A stretch of DNA of 64,000 bases from Andrena cerasifolii (taxonomy: Eukaryota > Arthropoda > Insecta > Hymenoptera > Andrenidae), in the NCBI RefSeq assembly GCF_050908995.1, contig NC_135121.1:15748001-15812000 (forward strand), given 5' to 3'. The position numbers were made by a program, and so were the translations under genes. The notes beneath the pieces were generated by a model, which ran no database searches, was not told the origin of the DNA, and saw only the letters and a list, made by a program, of their open reading frames with translations. Shown in pieces: positions 1 to 11,516 of the stretch (the stretch's first letter is position 1; the number at the start of each line of letters is the position of its first letter).

Positions 1-676
1 TGGCGCTGGGTGTTTATTGAAAGTGAAGCTTGATAGCTAGCGGAATCAAAGGAAGTGTGTCCTGTGATACGGTGTCGAAATAAATTGCGTGGAGAAAAGC
101 AGCTGGAATTAAAAAGTGTAACGCAAATTCAAATTCCTTGTAATTGAATATTACGATCTTGCCTTTTCATCAGCTTTCAGGATTCTACCGAAAGCTGCAA
201 ATTCCTCTGTGAGGAACTCAATGTATTAACTTCATTGTGTGATATTATTCAAACGAAGGGTAGGTATATAATTTTTAATCAGAGGTTCGACCGTTTGGTA
301 CTTCCTGAAGTCATTAGTAAGAAGCAGTATTTGTTGCAGTCTATGAATAATGTATCTAGTTTCAGCTGGTAGATCGGATATAGATTATAGATCCAGGAAT
401 ACGTGGATCTATCAATCATCCATGTAATTTGGATTGGCTTCCTGTCGGATTACAACATGGGTCTAATGATGGAAGTATTCATTAAACCACAGCAAGGAAA
501 TGGAATCACTTTGGTATGAAAAATATTAAAAAAAATTAGTTGGGAGTATGCTGGTATAACTCCATACGATTGGCAATTTTGAAGATAAAACTTCATTTAC
601 AAAGCTCATTCTCACGAAAGTAGGCAAGAATTGCAAGAATCGACGGCCTGTATCTTTTAAACAAAGTGAAAACTAT
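1..676. other. Non-coding DNA, nothing recognised
   Basis: AT-leaning sequence with no long open frame, RNA gene or mobile-element end that I recognise. The only local structure is a short perfect hairpin at 388-411, with an 8-bp stem TAGATCCA / TGGATCTA and an 8-nt loop. Such a hairpin can occur by chance in DNA of this composition. Confidence 0.5.
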
Positions 677-790
677 CGAAATGATGACTTAACCCCCCCT
701 TAATTTCACGTGGACTACATAATTTTCCAATTTCACCAAAATATTGCTGGCGAAACGTGATCGATTTATCATAGAATGGCCCTAACTTAC
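677..790 (+). repeat. Dispersed repeat family P, copy 1
   Basis: One of five diverged copies of a repeat of about 110 bp. The others lie at 16962-17072 (minus), 46126-46230 (plus), 48790-48905 (minus) and 61311-61430 (plus). Shared blocks in order are a GATGACTTAA plus C-run start, TAATTTCACGTGGACTAC, a TTTCAATTTCA-like segment, GTGATCGATTT, and an end near GAATGGCCC. No TIR, poly-A tail or target-site duplication is obvious in this copy. I infer an old SINE or MITE-like family because copies occur on both strands far apart. Class unknown. Confidence 0.7.
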
Positions 791-3090
791 TCAAGGTGGT
801 AATCTACGGTGACTCGCCCCTTACGCTTCATCTTCATCAAGCAAAAGAATCACCAGCCTCTAAGCAAGAATACCAGAAATCGCATTCGTCCCGTTCTTAT
901 TACTCCCGATTAATTAATGGCCCCGAATACTTCATCCCTGCCACGCCACGCTCTACCCTTGCACCTACAAACTAGACTTCCGCGCAGATATCTGCGTGAA
1001 TAATGGCTTCCGTTTCTTCTCGTACCAGCCCGCCCTGTATCACAATAATACCTTTCTCACGGACGGATAAAAGAAAACTTAGTCCTGGATGCCCTCAGCA
1101 GGCTTCTATCTCCTCCCGAAGCGAGACGCCCGCAGAAAAATCCCCCAGCGCTGCAGGATCGCGGGTGCCGTTATTAATCGCTTAACGGCGACGGCCTCGC
1201 GGCATTGTCCTCCGTTATCAACGAAATCGATCGGACAAATGGAAAACCGTTGGTGTCCGTAAGTTTGTTCCGGTCGAACGGGAGGGGCACGTCTCGCTAA
1301 ACGGAGGGTGAGAAACGGTGGACGGTGCCGTAACAGTTAACGGCGGTTCGGGATGGTTAGGGTGTAACATAAACGGGGGGTGAAGGAGGACCGTGTGGAA
1401 ATTTATGTCGGTGTTTACCCGCGGTAGATGGCGCTTTCTCCGTGAAGTGGCCCAGAGTAGAATAGTTATTACGATTACCTTGCCGAAGAGTAAGCTTCCG
1501 TCCACGTACCAGCGAGATTTTGTCCTTCTCCTGCTACCTCCGCGGGGCTAGGGTCACGCTTTTCACCCTTCTCCTTGTTATCCTCCTTCGCGCCACCTCG
1601 CGGTCCCCTTCCTCGATCCCTGCGCCACTGCACCCTTCCGTTATCCTCCTTTTTTACCTACGTTCCGTTCCGCTCCTCCCGGATGCTCGATTTTGTTTTT
1701 CCATCCGCTGACCGTCCGCGCTGCTTCCCTGCTGGAAAAAACATCTCGAGGGATTGGAGACTACGGGCACGCGAAAAAATCTGAGGTGTACATTCGCCGC
1801 GCGGAAGGGAGGGGAAAGGAGGCGAGCTCCTATTTATAACGTTAGCATAATTTATATGGCGCTCCCGCCGCGCGGGGGCATTAATGGCTGACGCATTAGC
1901 CGCCCCGTCGCACACCGTAAGAACGCTTCTCAACGCCGGGCAAATTATCCGAAATAGCCGCGGCGAACTTGCTTGCCGTTAAGGCGGGTTGCTGCTGAAA
2001 TACAGGGGAAGTTTTTTCATTTCGTTCGCGGGACGACGCGTGGATATCGTAAAAACAAAAAATAGGACAGAAAGTAGCATGATTCCTGGCGAAGGGCGAG
2101 GGACATCGCCGTCGCATATGTACATCCTAGGCGACCTAGGCGAAACGCGGAGGAAACACGCGACGAGGGTAACTCGAAACGCCGCCGAAGGAAAATATCG
2201 TTCGCTGACCATTACTCTTCGCACAGTATCAGCAACTTCTAGGCTGCAATCAAGTGGGGCATAGAAACGACCCTCTCTAATGGAATTTTACGAGTTTCCC
2301 CCTTTCGGTTGCGGAAGTTTTTTAATTTAGCATTTAATGCACCGGAACTTTCGCCGCGCTCACATCAATCATCTTAACTCGCCATTCTCCGGCGAATCGA
2401 TGCAATTGAATTTTCACTCCAGCGAGAAGGGATCGAGCAACTTTCGTTGCCGGATATTCCCGTGACAGATTACGCTGCGTTACTCCGTCCACGTTTATTT
2501 CGCCAAGGAACCGCAGAATCTCTGTCCCCCAGTTTCTTTCGTCGGCAGCGACAGGCGGAGAATTTAAGGGTGGAATGAAAGATGCCGCGGCGATGAGAAA
2601 CGTGTTCGAGCAACGATAATGGACGACAGGGCGTGCGGCGAATATCGCCGGGCGTTCGCGCGAACCGTCCTCCCCCCGTCTGCATTGCACCTGCACCGCG
2701 CCATGGGAACCCATGGACGGGCCACGTATTATGCAGATGACTCGCGGCCCGGGGAACGAAAGTGACGCGGCTCATTCTTCCTTTAAATCTCTCTGCTTGC
2801 AGATCGTCGGTGGCAAAAAGGAAAGAGACTATGCTGCGCCCTTACGCTGCGCATAGTAACGAGTTTCGATGGCTCGATACGATTGCGACGGTTGAAATTG
2901 TATCGCTTTTATCGAGCAGGAAGCATCTTCGCGCCAAGTTGTTGCGCGCGAATGAATGCGAGCGGGACAGAACCACCGGCACGCAGAATGCTTCCATAAA
3001 TTTTAGTAGCTCCGACGTGCTTGCGATACAGCTGAAGGTTTCTCGTGGAAATTCGATTTATGACGATGGAAATTCGTTTTCATGAACGTA
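791..3090. other. GC- and CpG-rich non-coding patch
   Basis: From about 1.0 to 2.8 kb the sequence is clearly richer in G, C and CpG than its flanks. Overlapping open frames of 60-126 codons occur on both strands, as expected from fewer stop codons. None shows a known domain, a signal peptide or consistent frame use. The stretch at about 1515-1735 is pyrimidine-rich on the plus strand. It could be a CpG-rich regulatory region or unmethylated patch, but I see no defined promoter element or exon. Confidence 0.4.
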
Positions 3091-4959
3091 GGAGGATCTT
3101 AGATGAAGGCTTTGGCTTAATGCGGTCGTGTATTTTGATTTTAATTGGGCGAAGAGTGTGCAGAGAGGTTGGTGGGAATAATTTATCAGTGGCTATGATG
3201 GATCTAGATGCTGAATGAATTCCAATAAATTATTTAGAATACTTACGTTAGCTTAATGTATCAAAAGCTTACAATCTAAGAAACCACCTTTAAAATTATA
3301 TTCCATTATGGGAAACAAAGGGTCGCTCTTTGGCATTGCAATAAATAATCGTTAGAAAATGCTTTACTTCTTGAATGATTGCAAGAATCGCCAACAAGTA
3401 AATTATGCGAAGAAAAGCTACCGCAATCTGGCTATTCATTACCACCTTATTGTGAATTACCGTTTAAAATGTCAGGCCTTGGGTCACCGCTAGCCTTTAG
3501 AGCAATTACTTTATACTGACTTTATATCAAAGACTACCCACGTTAGTTCTTTCAACAGTCTCGTTGAAATTCTCCCTCGCTGCAGCATCCTTCAATTCAA
3601 TCCAAACCACTATAATCAATTCGCATCTACCGCAAACCTTACCTGCCCGTGTGCTAATTAAGTCATATTTATTTTGTACGATTGCCCAAAGACGAATTAA
3701 GCGGCCACGCTCCCCAAGGAAAGAGATGTAAGAGGCAGCAAGAAGGACAGGCAAATGTACATTTTTCAATCAAGCTCTTCCATCATCAAAGCATTTGTTC
3801 TAATCTTATCGTGGCGTCAAACATCCCCGAAGAAAGGAGAAGCCTCTAAGGGAACGGAGTTAGTCGTATCTGCAACTGAAAGGCTCTCCTGGCATTACAG
3901 CTTCTCCGTCGTATGAAGTCGTATTATTGCTGGAATCACCTTTATGCGGTGGCTGCTTTTGCAGCGCATCGTCGGGGCTTTCGTATTGAAATGAGCACAT
4001 AAGTCGACGGTATCTTATCGATGGCGTATACATCCATGATGAGGGCTGGTGCTCGCGTGCCCGCGAGAACAGAGGGGCTCGCAATATACTTGTAAAGTAG
4101 ACAACATCCGCTGGATCAACATAATAAAGGTCAGGGGAGAGCCGAGGAAGCAGCACGAGTGGAAACGGGGGAGGAAAAAGGGTAGAAACAAAAGGAGGAA
4201 CCTTTCGCCGCGGATACGGGGATCGCCGCGCCGGTTACTCGAAGGCCCCTCCTCACCCGAGGCTTTCCCTTTAACGAGGAACGACTTGTCCTCGTTACCA
4301 CGCTCAGGAAACACAGATCAAGGGAAAGAAAAGGGGGGAAAAGATGTTTCTCTTGAACCGAAGGATTCACGGAGCCCCAGGGAGAATTAGCTTCGTAATG
4401 CCTCGCAAAGACTCCCTCCTGCCACTGCGTTGTGTGAAATTCTAGAGACGAGGAGACTGAAATCAACGATTTGCATAAGACCTTGCCGAGCGATCGAGCC
4501 TACTGCTATCGATTAATGAATGTATGACACGTGGCAAAGTGGGAGCTAAATAGTTTGTGTAATTAGTAATATCGTATCAGTTCTATTACTGCCATCGAGA
4601 GTAGTATTAATATTGCTTCGCTCGAGAATGTCATCTTGCATAAAACTTGTCACAGTGAAAGTGTGCAGGTAGACCGCGTGAATTGAAACAGGCTGCAATT
4701 CTTTTCCAACAAATGTCAGTGCAGATGCATCAAATACACACAGTTTAATAACACGTAGGTATCCTTCTTTGTCAATATGTTTTCCAGGGATTGAATGTTT
4801 CGTATTTAAATCAGGAGTTTAAGTTCTTCTTCAATGAAATCCTGTGATAGTTTATCAGTGAATTGATTACTCATAATGTGCACATAATTCAAAATAAAAT
4901 GTAGCTCTAGTAGCTCAAAATATTGAATAAACATACATCCGATATTAAAAAGAGGTTCA
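3091..4959. other. Non-coding DNA, nothing recognised
   Basis: Mixed-composition sequence. A purine-rich stretch on the plus strand at about 4130-4385 produces overlapping, low-complexity open frames rich in Arg, Lys and Gly on plus and Pro, Ser and Phe on minus. I take these as shadows of the composition. I see no conserved protein, RNA gene or repeat end. Confidence 0.4.
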
Positions 4960-5460
4960 ATCTCTTTTTGATATTTAAATATACAAATATTTATTCTAGA
5001 TTAAGAAGCAAATATTTTTGTCCAGATATAAATAAAATATTTATTTAATATTAGAAACAAAATATTTTTTTCCGATTGTTCGGGAAATATTCATTTTATA
5101 TCATGAAAAAATATATTTTTTCAAATATAAAGTAAACATTTATTTCACATTTCCTGAATATTTATTTCACATTTTCTGAATATTTACTTTACATTTTTTA
5201 AATATATATTTTACATTTCCTGAATATTTATTTTGGAACTCTGAATATTATTTTCACATTTCCAGAATATTTGCTTTATATTTTCTGAATATTTCCTTTA
5301 TATTCCACGAATATTTAGTTCATATTTTCAAAACATTTATTTCACATTTTCAGTATGTGTATATAATATTTGGAATCAACATTTTTGTCATATTAAAAAG
5401 TGTGGCCAAAAAAATATTTTTTTAATATTTGGAAAAAATATTTAACCAATATTTTGTGCT
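4960..5460. repeat. AT-rich degenerate repeat tract
   Basis: A very AT-rich block in which ATATTTATT and AATATTT recur throughout. The first part, to about 5138, looks like longer units of about 50 bp, with recurring runs such as AAATATTTTTTTCC. It then passes into the regular 22-bp array annotated separately. It could act as a spacer, a matrix-attachment-like AT tract or an old satellite; the sequence does not show which. Confidence 0.65.
5139..5357 (+). repeat. Tandem array of ten 22-bp units
   Basis: Ten consecutive units, nine of exactly 22 bp and one of 21 bp, fit the consensus TTTATTTCACATTTTCTGAA followed by TA. Units start at 5139, 5161, 5183, 5205, 5227, 5248, 5270, 5292, 5314 and 5336. 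The first two differ by one base and later units diverge progressively. The fixed length despite point divergence indicates an old tandem expansion rather than simple AT-richness. No coding role is seen. Confidence 0.85.
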
Positions 5461-5560
5461 ACTAGGGTAAAGTCCGTCAACGTGCTGCAAGAAAAGAAAG
5501 ATTCTTCTTAATCCTTTATAACACTGTATGACTTTCAGCTAATATATCATGTTATCTACG

Positions 5561-5654
5561 TTTTATATTGCTGATGCTAATGCACAAAATTTCAATATTA
5601 AACTGCATTTTATATTGCAGATGCTAATGCACAAAATTTCCATATTACACTAAT
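5561..5654 (+). repeat. 47-bp tandem duplication
   Basis: Two adjacent copies of a 47-bp unit, starting TTTTATATTG, lie at 5561-5607 and 5608-5654. Both contain GATGCTAATGCACAAAATTT and differ at only a few positions, so the duplication is fairly recent. It lies a little downstream of the 22-bp array. Confidence 0.85.
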
Positions 5655-6229
5655 AAAATTGTAACATAGGAATCAGAAACCTATATTTTAGAATGAAATG
5701 TTTATGAGATGATATTAAAATGCACCTGTTAATTTATGTACAGCATTCAATGTCTACTAATATCCTAAAAATTTAGTTGCGTTATTCGTTGCTCATAAAT
5801 TACACGATCCGTATTCACTGACAGTCTGGGTGAATCCCGAATCACGTAGACCTACGTGTTCAGACGTTAAAACGTAAACATTTGATGAATATGCCAGTAG
5901 CATTATAGCCGACCACAGTATACGTATAGGTACGCTAAAATATTGCGCCATAATTATGCTAACTACGCTATAACCTCATTGACGATTCCAGCTGGCAGAC
6001 CTGGGATACTTTCAAATCAATTTGAACCGTATTTAACACCATACATTTCTACTTGCTCTATCCAGAGACTAACATATCGAATGTTAAGTATGTATATTGG
6101 CTAATGATGGTGATAATGCTGTCTACTTTAATCTATTCACTAATTTGAATTATAATAACTCCAGCAATACTGTAACGCTACATTAATGGAGAAGATAAGA
6201 TATTACGCAGCATTTCCAATCGTACACTT

Positions 6230-6500
6230 CATAAAAGCATGCACCAGCGGTCGTAGCCGTGATGGAAAACACCGGTTCTCGTTAGATCACCGAAGTTAAG
6301 CATCACGGGACGATGTACCGGGGAAAGATGGGAGACCACCTTTCTCCCGGTGCGCTGCTGCTGCTGGGACCCGAAGGAGAGAGGAGGGAACAATCAAATG
6401 GGACTATACTTCGTTGAGCAATATAAGGAAAAATAAGCTTGAAACGTCATTCTGCTTAAAGCACAGGAAAACAATAAAAACAAACATAAAAGCATGCACC
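6230..6500 (+). mobile_element. 5S rRNA-derived SINE with target-site duplication
   Basis: The segment starts with a recognisable 5S rRNA-like head (about 6243-6368), continues with an unrelated body of about 115 bp, and ends in an A-rich tail (about 6470-6484). It is flanked by an exact 16-bp direct repeat, CATAAAAGCATGCACC, at 6230-6245 and 6485-6500, which I read as the target-site duplication of a retroposition. The last bases of the left copy may belong to the 5S head. In the head, ACCGGTTCTCG, GATCACCGAAGTTAAGCA and GATGGGAGACCACCT match conserved 5S positions, and the end bases CCAGC (6244-6248) and GCTGG (6363-6367) can still form the terminal stem. 5S-headed SINEs are known as class SINE3, first described in zebrafish. 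A processed 5S pseudogene is the alternative, but the extra body argues against it. Confidence 0.8.
6290..6345 (+). promoter_or_regulatory. 5S-type internal RNA polymerase III promoter (box A to box C region)
   Basis: Within the 5S-like head, CGAAGTTAAGCATCACGGG (6291-6309) corresponds to the box A region of 5S genes, and AGATGGGAGACCACCT (about 6327-6342) to box C. In 5S genes these bind TFIIIA and recruit polymerase III. The intermediate element is diverged. Whether this copy is transcribed cannot be seen. Confidence 0.6.
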
Positions 6501-9500
6501 TAGGAAATAAACTTGAAGTCAACACAAATTACGAGATTATAAGAGTAAAGAAGTGTTCCTTGAATGCAGACAACCATGACTTGCAATTGTGATCGAGATG
6601 TAGAAAGTGAATGTTCTAGAAAGTGGATCGTTAAGGGCGAGTACTACTCAACAGAGAAAGAAGAGTTGTACACAGCAGTATAGGAAGAAGACGTGGAAAA
6701 TAAAGAAGCCTGTACCTTGAACAGCAGAAGTTGGTAGCTGGAGGATACTTGCCAGGAAAGTTTAAGCTGATTGCGTCGTGACAAGGAATACGAGATTGCA
6801 ACACATGAGTTACAACTGCTAGAGACACGTGGGTGGGCCAAGAAGAATAATAGATCAGAGGAACGAGAGTGTGTTGAAATGAAAAGATCCACCTGGTTAT
6901 TAAAACTCCTCAAATTGTCCATCTGGTTCTGTCATTGCGCAACGACATGCGTTTCGATTGTAATTTCAGGAATACTCCGCCAGCTTGCATTTCACGCAAT
7001 CCACTTGTTTAATAAGCAAGAAGGTGTCCACCAAGTCTTTCACGAGTTGAATACCAAACCATCTGCTCGACGAAATTTCACATTTCACGGAATTTTTCCC
7101 AGGATCGGACATCTCTGCACTTGCATTCTCGAATAAAATTTGTGAAAATTTTCGTCCACTGTGATACATACAATGTGACTAATAATATCGACGATGGCAT
7201 GATAAGCATAAATAGAGCAGCTGTAATAGAAGGCTATAGATTTCCAGCAGTCATTGCCTTCATTCTGTCATTTTGCTAGAATCTGTACACTGCAGAAGTG
7301 CAGTTTGCCAAAAGATGCTTTCACTCTGAGAAATTTCTTAAATAATTGTTCCATTCCTTTGAAGACCCACTACACTGTATGCTTTAAGTCATACAGAAGA
7401 TTTTATCAATTTTCCTTCTTTTTATAAACATAAGTTCGGTATTCCCAGAAATTCAGCTTTAACTAGTGGTTTTCAGGTGTTTCTCAGTTAGTGATAATGC
7501 TCATTACGGAGGCATGTTCCCTACACCACGCTGCAAGTCAAAGACAAAGAATTCCTGACTGCAAGGAATATCGAAGCCCTACCGAACAATGAATAAAAAC
7601 GCTCACAAAATTTCAAGAACACCCAGCCGATATTTTCTCCAAAAATAATTTTCAGAATTGACTCATCTTTCTAAATATAGTAGGAAATCCTTACTACATT
7701 TCAACACCTTTATATAAATATAATCACTGTAGCACGATCTTCAGTAAACCACTGTGCGATATATACTATGAGCTCTGTTTTTCGTTGGGACTCAACCGTC
7801 ACAGCATGTAGTATCCTATCCATTAATTTGTAACACAGATAGAGGAACTGCCTCATCGCTCGCCATAACATTGGTGTGTTGGACGAAACAACTACAACTT
7901 CGTTACCCACCAACGTTACCCTCTTACCTCGGAGCACGCGGTAAATCTGTTCAGACCGGTATTCATCCCAGAATCCCCTCAATGACGATAATCTCGACGG
8001 GGATCTAAATCACCCCTTTTATTCCGCGCATTATCGCCATCGAGCGTTTTCTTATTTGATCCCGACACGTCGATCGATCGCGAATCATCGCGGCATCATG
8101 GTGCACGCGCGCATCGCGACGTCCTTCTGCGTGCACCGGCGCGGGTCCTGCATCCCGATTCGAAGCTCTTGCAACATCATTACGCCATGGATCAGATAAA
8201 AGCGTAATTAAAGGGTTCGCGGTGTTCGCCCGCGGTAACACTGCGTACAGATTGTGCCAAAAGTGGTGGTCATGGTCTCGAAACGGAACGATGTGTTTCG
8301 AAAGAATTGAATATTTAGTTTGCTGAAATAATATTCGCGGCGACAGTGATTCTGGTGTGTTGTCTTAATGGGAATAGAATATTTTGGATTATTTCTGGTG
8401 TCATTAGTTTCGCCTATTTATTGTCCATCACTGAATATTTCGAGTGCAATGTTTCGCCATGCAGTCTTATTCAACGTAAAGGAACTTTTCAATGGCGAGT
8501 TAACTCGTCTTCCCCAGTTAACAGGTTAAGGGCCTGAACGTGTCAGAGTAGCAGGCATATGGAATCTATGTCACCTCATAATGAGTGGCAAAAAAACACA
8601 TTTGCCCACTTGTATCTCAAACAATATCGCTCTGCGCGCCACTCTACTGTGCCAAATACTTCGCTACATATTTTCAAACCGCTATACAAAGTGTGCACAA
8701 CTGCTAGGATCCTCAGCTTATACAGAGAGACGAGTGCTGGAAATAAAGTGCGGGACGAAGAACGGTAACGGTAAAAAGAGATTTAAAGGCAAAACTGGTC
8801 GGAAAATTAGAAAACTTTGCACAGATTATACGTCCCGCTTCCAGCAGTCGTAATAATAAATTACCATGGACAGGAACAGACGTTAAGCACCGTTGAACCC
8901 GGAGCACTCGAACGTCCTTGCAAATTCGACGGTGATTCGGTCCGTGTACCCGCATAAAACGCGAAAACGTTGAAAACGTGCCACATTTCGCCTCTTCCTT
9001 ACCCTTAGCAGCTCTACCTGCGAGACGCTAAAGAACGGGGGCGGATTTAATGCCACCCTGATTGCCGCAGCGCCGTATCGCGGCGCCAGCATGCTTTATT
9101 TCTTGTAATCCCCCTTCACGGCGAATTTCGTGCACGGAACGGTTGTCATAATGTTTACTAGGTACGAAGGTTTGTTAGGTCGCGGTTGTATTTGTCGCCC
9201 GTGGAAAGAGAGGGAGGGGCGGCAAGGAAAATTAAGCGGCGCGAGAATTTGAAAGCATTATTCGGACGTGGATGAATGCTACACCCCAGAGAAAAATCTT
9301 TGTTCAGTTAGTGGCGCTATTGCAGCGTGCCATAACGAGAATAAAGAAAGCTGGCACGTGGTGTGAGATTAGTTCCTTCGATTTTTTACTGTCAAACATG
9401 CATCAGATTTTGATGGTGCATAATAGGTCTCATTGTCCGAATGTCTTGAAAGGTTGCTTAGCAGAGACTGATCTTTGTGAGTGCAGTCAGCCGGAGGTGT

Positions 9501-9917
9501 TTGAGAACCACTCCCTGTGGCATCTGCCAGTTTTCAAGTCGGACCGGAATTTGTACAAAAGGGTAGCGATTTATAATTCTTAGTCTATCCCGATGATGTT
9601 TTAGTTTTGGGGAGGAATAATGGGATACAGTTGATGAGAATGGGTGTGCGGTGCACGATGACAGTGTGATTAATGAAAGCCTCGTTTAAAAGTTATCTCG
9701 GAGGTGTGGAAATGAATTTTTATGAGTGCTGCGAGTAATTCAGCAGGCAGCAGATATTTTTGGAACATTCAATGTTTTCACAAATATCAGATTCTTTGCG
9801 GTTCAGTTTCAATTTCGGATGGATTAACTGAAATTTCTCCATCGAATTTTTACTTGAAATAGTGCGACTGGACTATGTTAGTAGATACAAATATTGAACT
9901 ATTGAAAAAAAGGAGAA
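6501..9917. other. Non-coding DNA, nothing recognised
   Basis: Mixed sequence with short open frames on both strands, the longest at 6771-7136 (121 codons) and 9272-9583 (103 codons). None has a recognisable domain, and neighbouring frames overlap on opposite strands. A CpG-rich patch lies at about 7980-8250 and another around 8880-9250. I see no tRNA, snRNA, TIR or tandem repeat. Confidence 0.4.
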
Positions 9918-10488
9918 AACCGACTTCAAAGGTGCGCTAAAAAGGATAAAATAATTTTTTTTAAATCGGTGCCAAAATAAAAACAAAATTAAATCGGCTC
10001 GACGCGTGACGTCGGTCTAGGTCTAAGAAGGTTTAGAAATCGAATTAATTCTGTTTCTATTTTGGCATTGATTTAAAAAAAATTATTTTATCCTTTTTAG
10101 CGCACCTTTGAAGTCGGTTTTCTCCTTTTTTTAAAAAAAGTTCATTATTTTTCAATTTTTAGTTACCTTCGTTTGAATTCGGTTAATAAACATTTATTAT
10201 GGTACCAATTGGGGAACACACTCCATATAACAACGAAGGAATCATCCAAATCGGTTCACGCGTTTCAAAGTTATGCGAACATACATTAAAACTGGAATTC
10301 TAGATAATTCTAGAGTATCTAAATAATACAACAAATATTAACACGGTACCACCGGCTCTTCGTACTCTTTCAAATAAAAAAAGAATCATCGAAATCGGTG
10401 CACCTATACGGAAGTTATTCGCGAACATACATACATACCTAATGAAATATACGTGACGAATTGAGTGACCTCCTTTTTGAAGTCGGTT
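9918..10488 (+). mobile_element. Fold-back element A (AACCGACTTC family)
   Basis: The element begins AACCGACTTCAAA and ends with the inverse TTTTTGAAGTCGGTT. Its left part is a long imperfect hairpin: arms 9918-9996 and 10041-10120 are complementary over about 75 bp and separated by a loop of about 44 bp. After the hairpin comes a unique part of about 360 bp that includes CAATTGGGGAACA and AAATCGGTGCAC. Element B (42036-42638) is alignable over nearly the whole length and C (48908-49396) matches it in reverse orientation, so this is a real dispersed family. It carries no coding sequence. Similar AACCGACTTCAAA ends recur in insect genomes as far as I recall, but I do not assign a superfamily. 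Confidence 0.75.
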
Positions 10489-11179
10489 AAAAAATACGTA
10501 AGAATTTATGAAGATTATTTAACGCAGTAAAATGTACCACGTAAAAAGCGTGCCGCGTAAATCGAGGGTTGAGTGTGATAATCAGGTCACAGAAAAAAAT
10601 CGACGTGGTTAATAAAGAATGGATTATAAATATTTGATCACGATCATGAAAGCTTTGTGGTTTTTCGTATTTCCTCACCTTCGAAACGATAATAGAAGCT
10701 GATTTTAACCGCGAAATCGCGGATACGGGCTTGATGTATGGCCTTTGCAAATGTAATGCTGCTAAAGCAAGACGTCTGTGTAACGTTCTCCTAATACACG
10801 TCTTCTAAATAAGAAAACGTTGCCGAGAATGAATGGCCACCTACGAGATCTATGGAAAGCCTACGATCAGATAGCTACAGGCTTGAATTGAGGTGCAAGG
10901 TAATCGTTTCGAGCGCTTGATTCAAAGATAAGCAAGAATAACTTGGTCGGGCACAAAAATGATTATAGTTTGGAAACAGGGTCAAATCAATCATACGTTT
11001 ACGTGAACTTTGCTTCGTTACTTTTAGTCCTCGTGCCGAGCATGCGATGGTTGTCAACAATAAAGCATTAAATAAATCCAGTAATTTATCTGTCGCACAT
11101 TTTGAAACAAGCGCGGACTAGGTGCCGATCTTTCTCGAATTTTACAAACTGTTCAATTATTCCTGGAAATTGTACAGCT
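10489..11179. other. Non-coding DNA, nothing recognised
   Basis: AT-leaning sequence downstream of the fold-back element. Two minus-strand open frames of 87 and 61 codons show no known motif. No repeat or RNA gene was seen. Confidence 0.4.
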
Positions 11180-11288
11180 TTATTGGCGACAAAAATGAAA
11201 TGTGTAATATTGAATTTTATTGTCAGTCTTATGCGAGATAATCAATGAAAAAACTTTTTTTATAGACACTCTGTATATTTGCAAACTG

Positions 11289-11510
11289 TTACATTCCAAC
11301 AATAAACACTTTAAGTATAATTTTTTCTGCGGGGATGATCCAGTTAACGGGGGATGTTTGCCCAATGGGTCCCACCCTCTTCAAACTACAACCTACGACA
11401 TCTCCAAGGATTTGAAATCTGTCTCCATTGTCTAATGGTTTAAATCTTTTGACTCTGCCTACATCATTATATCCTTCTAATAAGAAGGATATCAAGTCTT
11501 CTTGCTTGAG
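11289..11510 (-). pseudogene. Possible coding relic of unknown origin
   Basis: On the minus strand a stop-free frame runs from about 11516 down to 11289. From the ATG at 11495 it gives 68 residues with protein-like composition, including GYNDVGRVKRFKPLDNGDRF and GDVVGCSLKRVGPIG. An overlapping minus frame at 11180-11365 contains YRVSIKKVFSL, as would be left by a frameshift. I do not recognise the family. Few stops, a balanced mix of charged, Gly and aromatic residues, and isolation between unrelated repeats suggest a fragment of a mobile-element or captured gene. A chance open frame remains quite possible. Confidence 0.25.
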
Positions 11511-11516
11511 TGTTAG

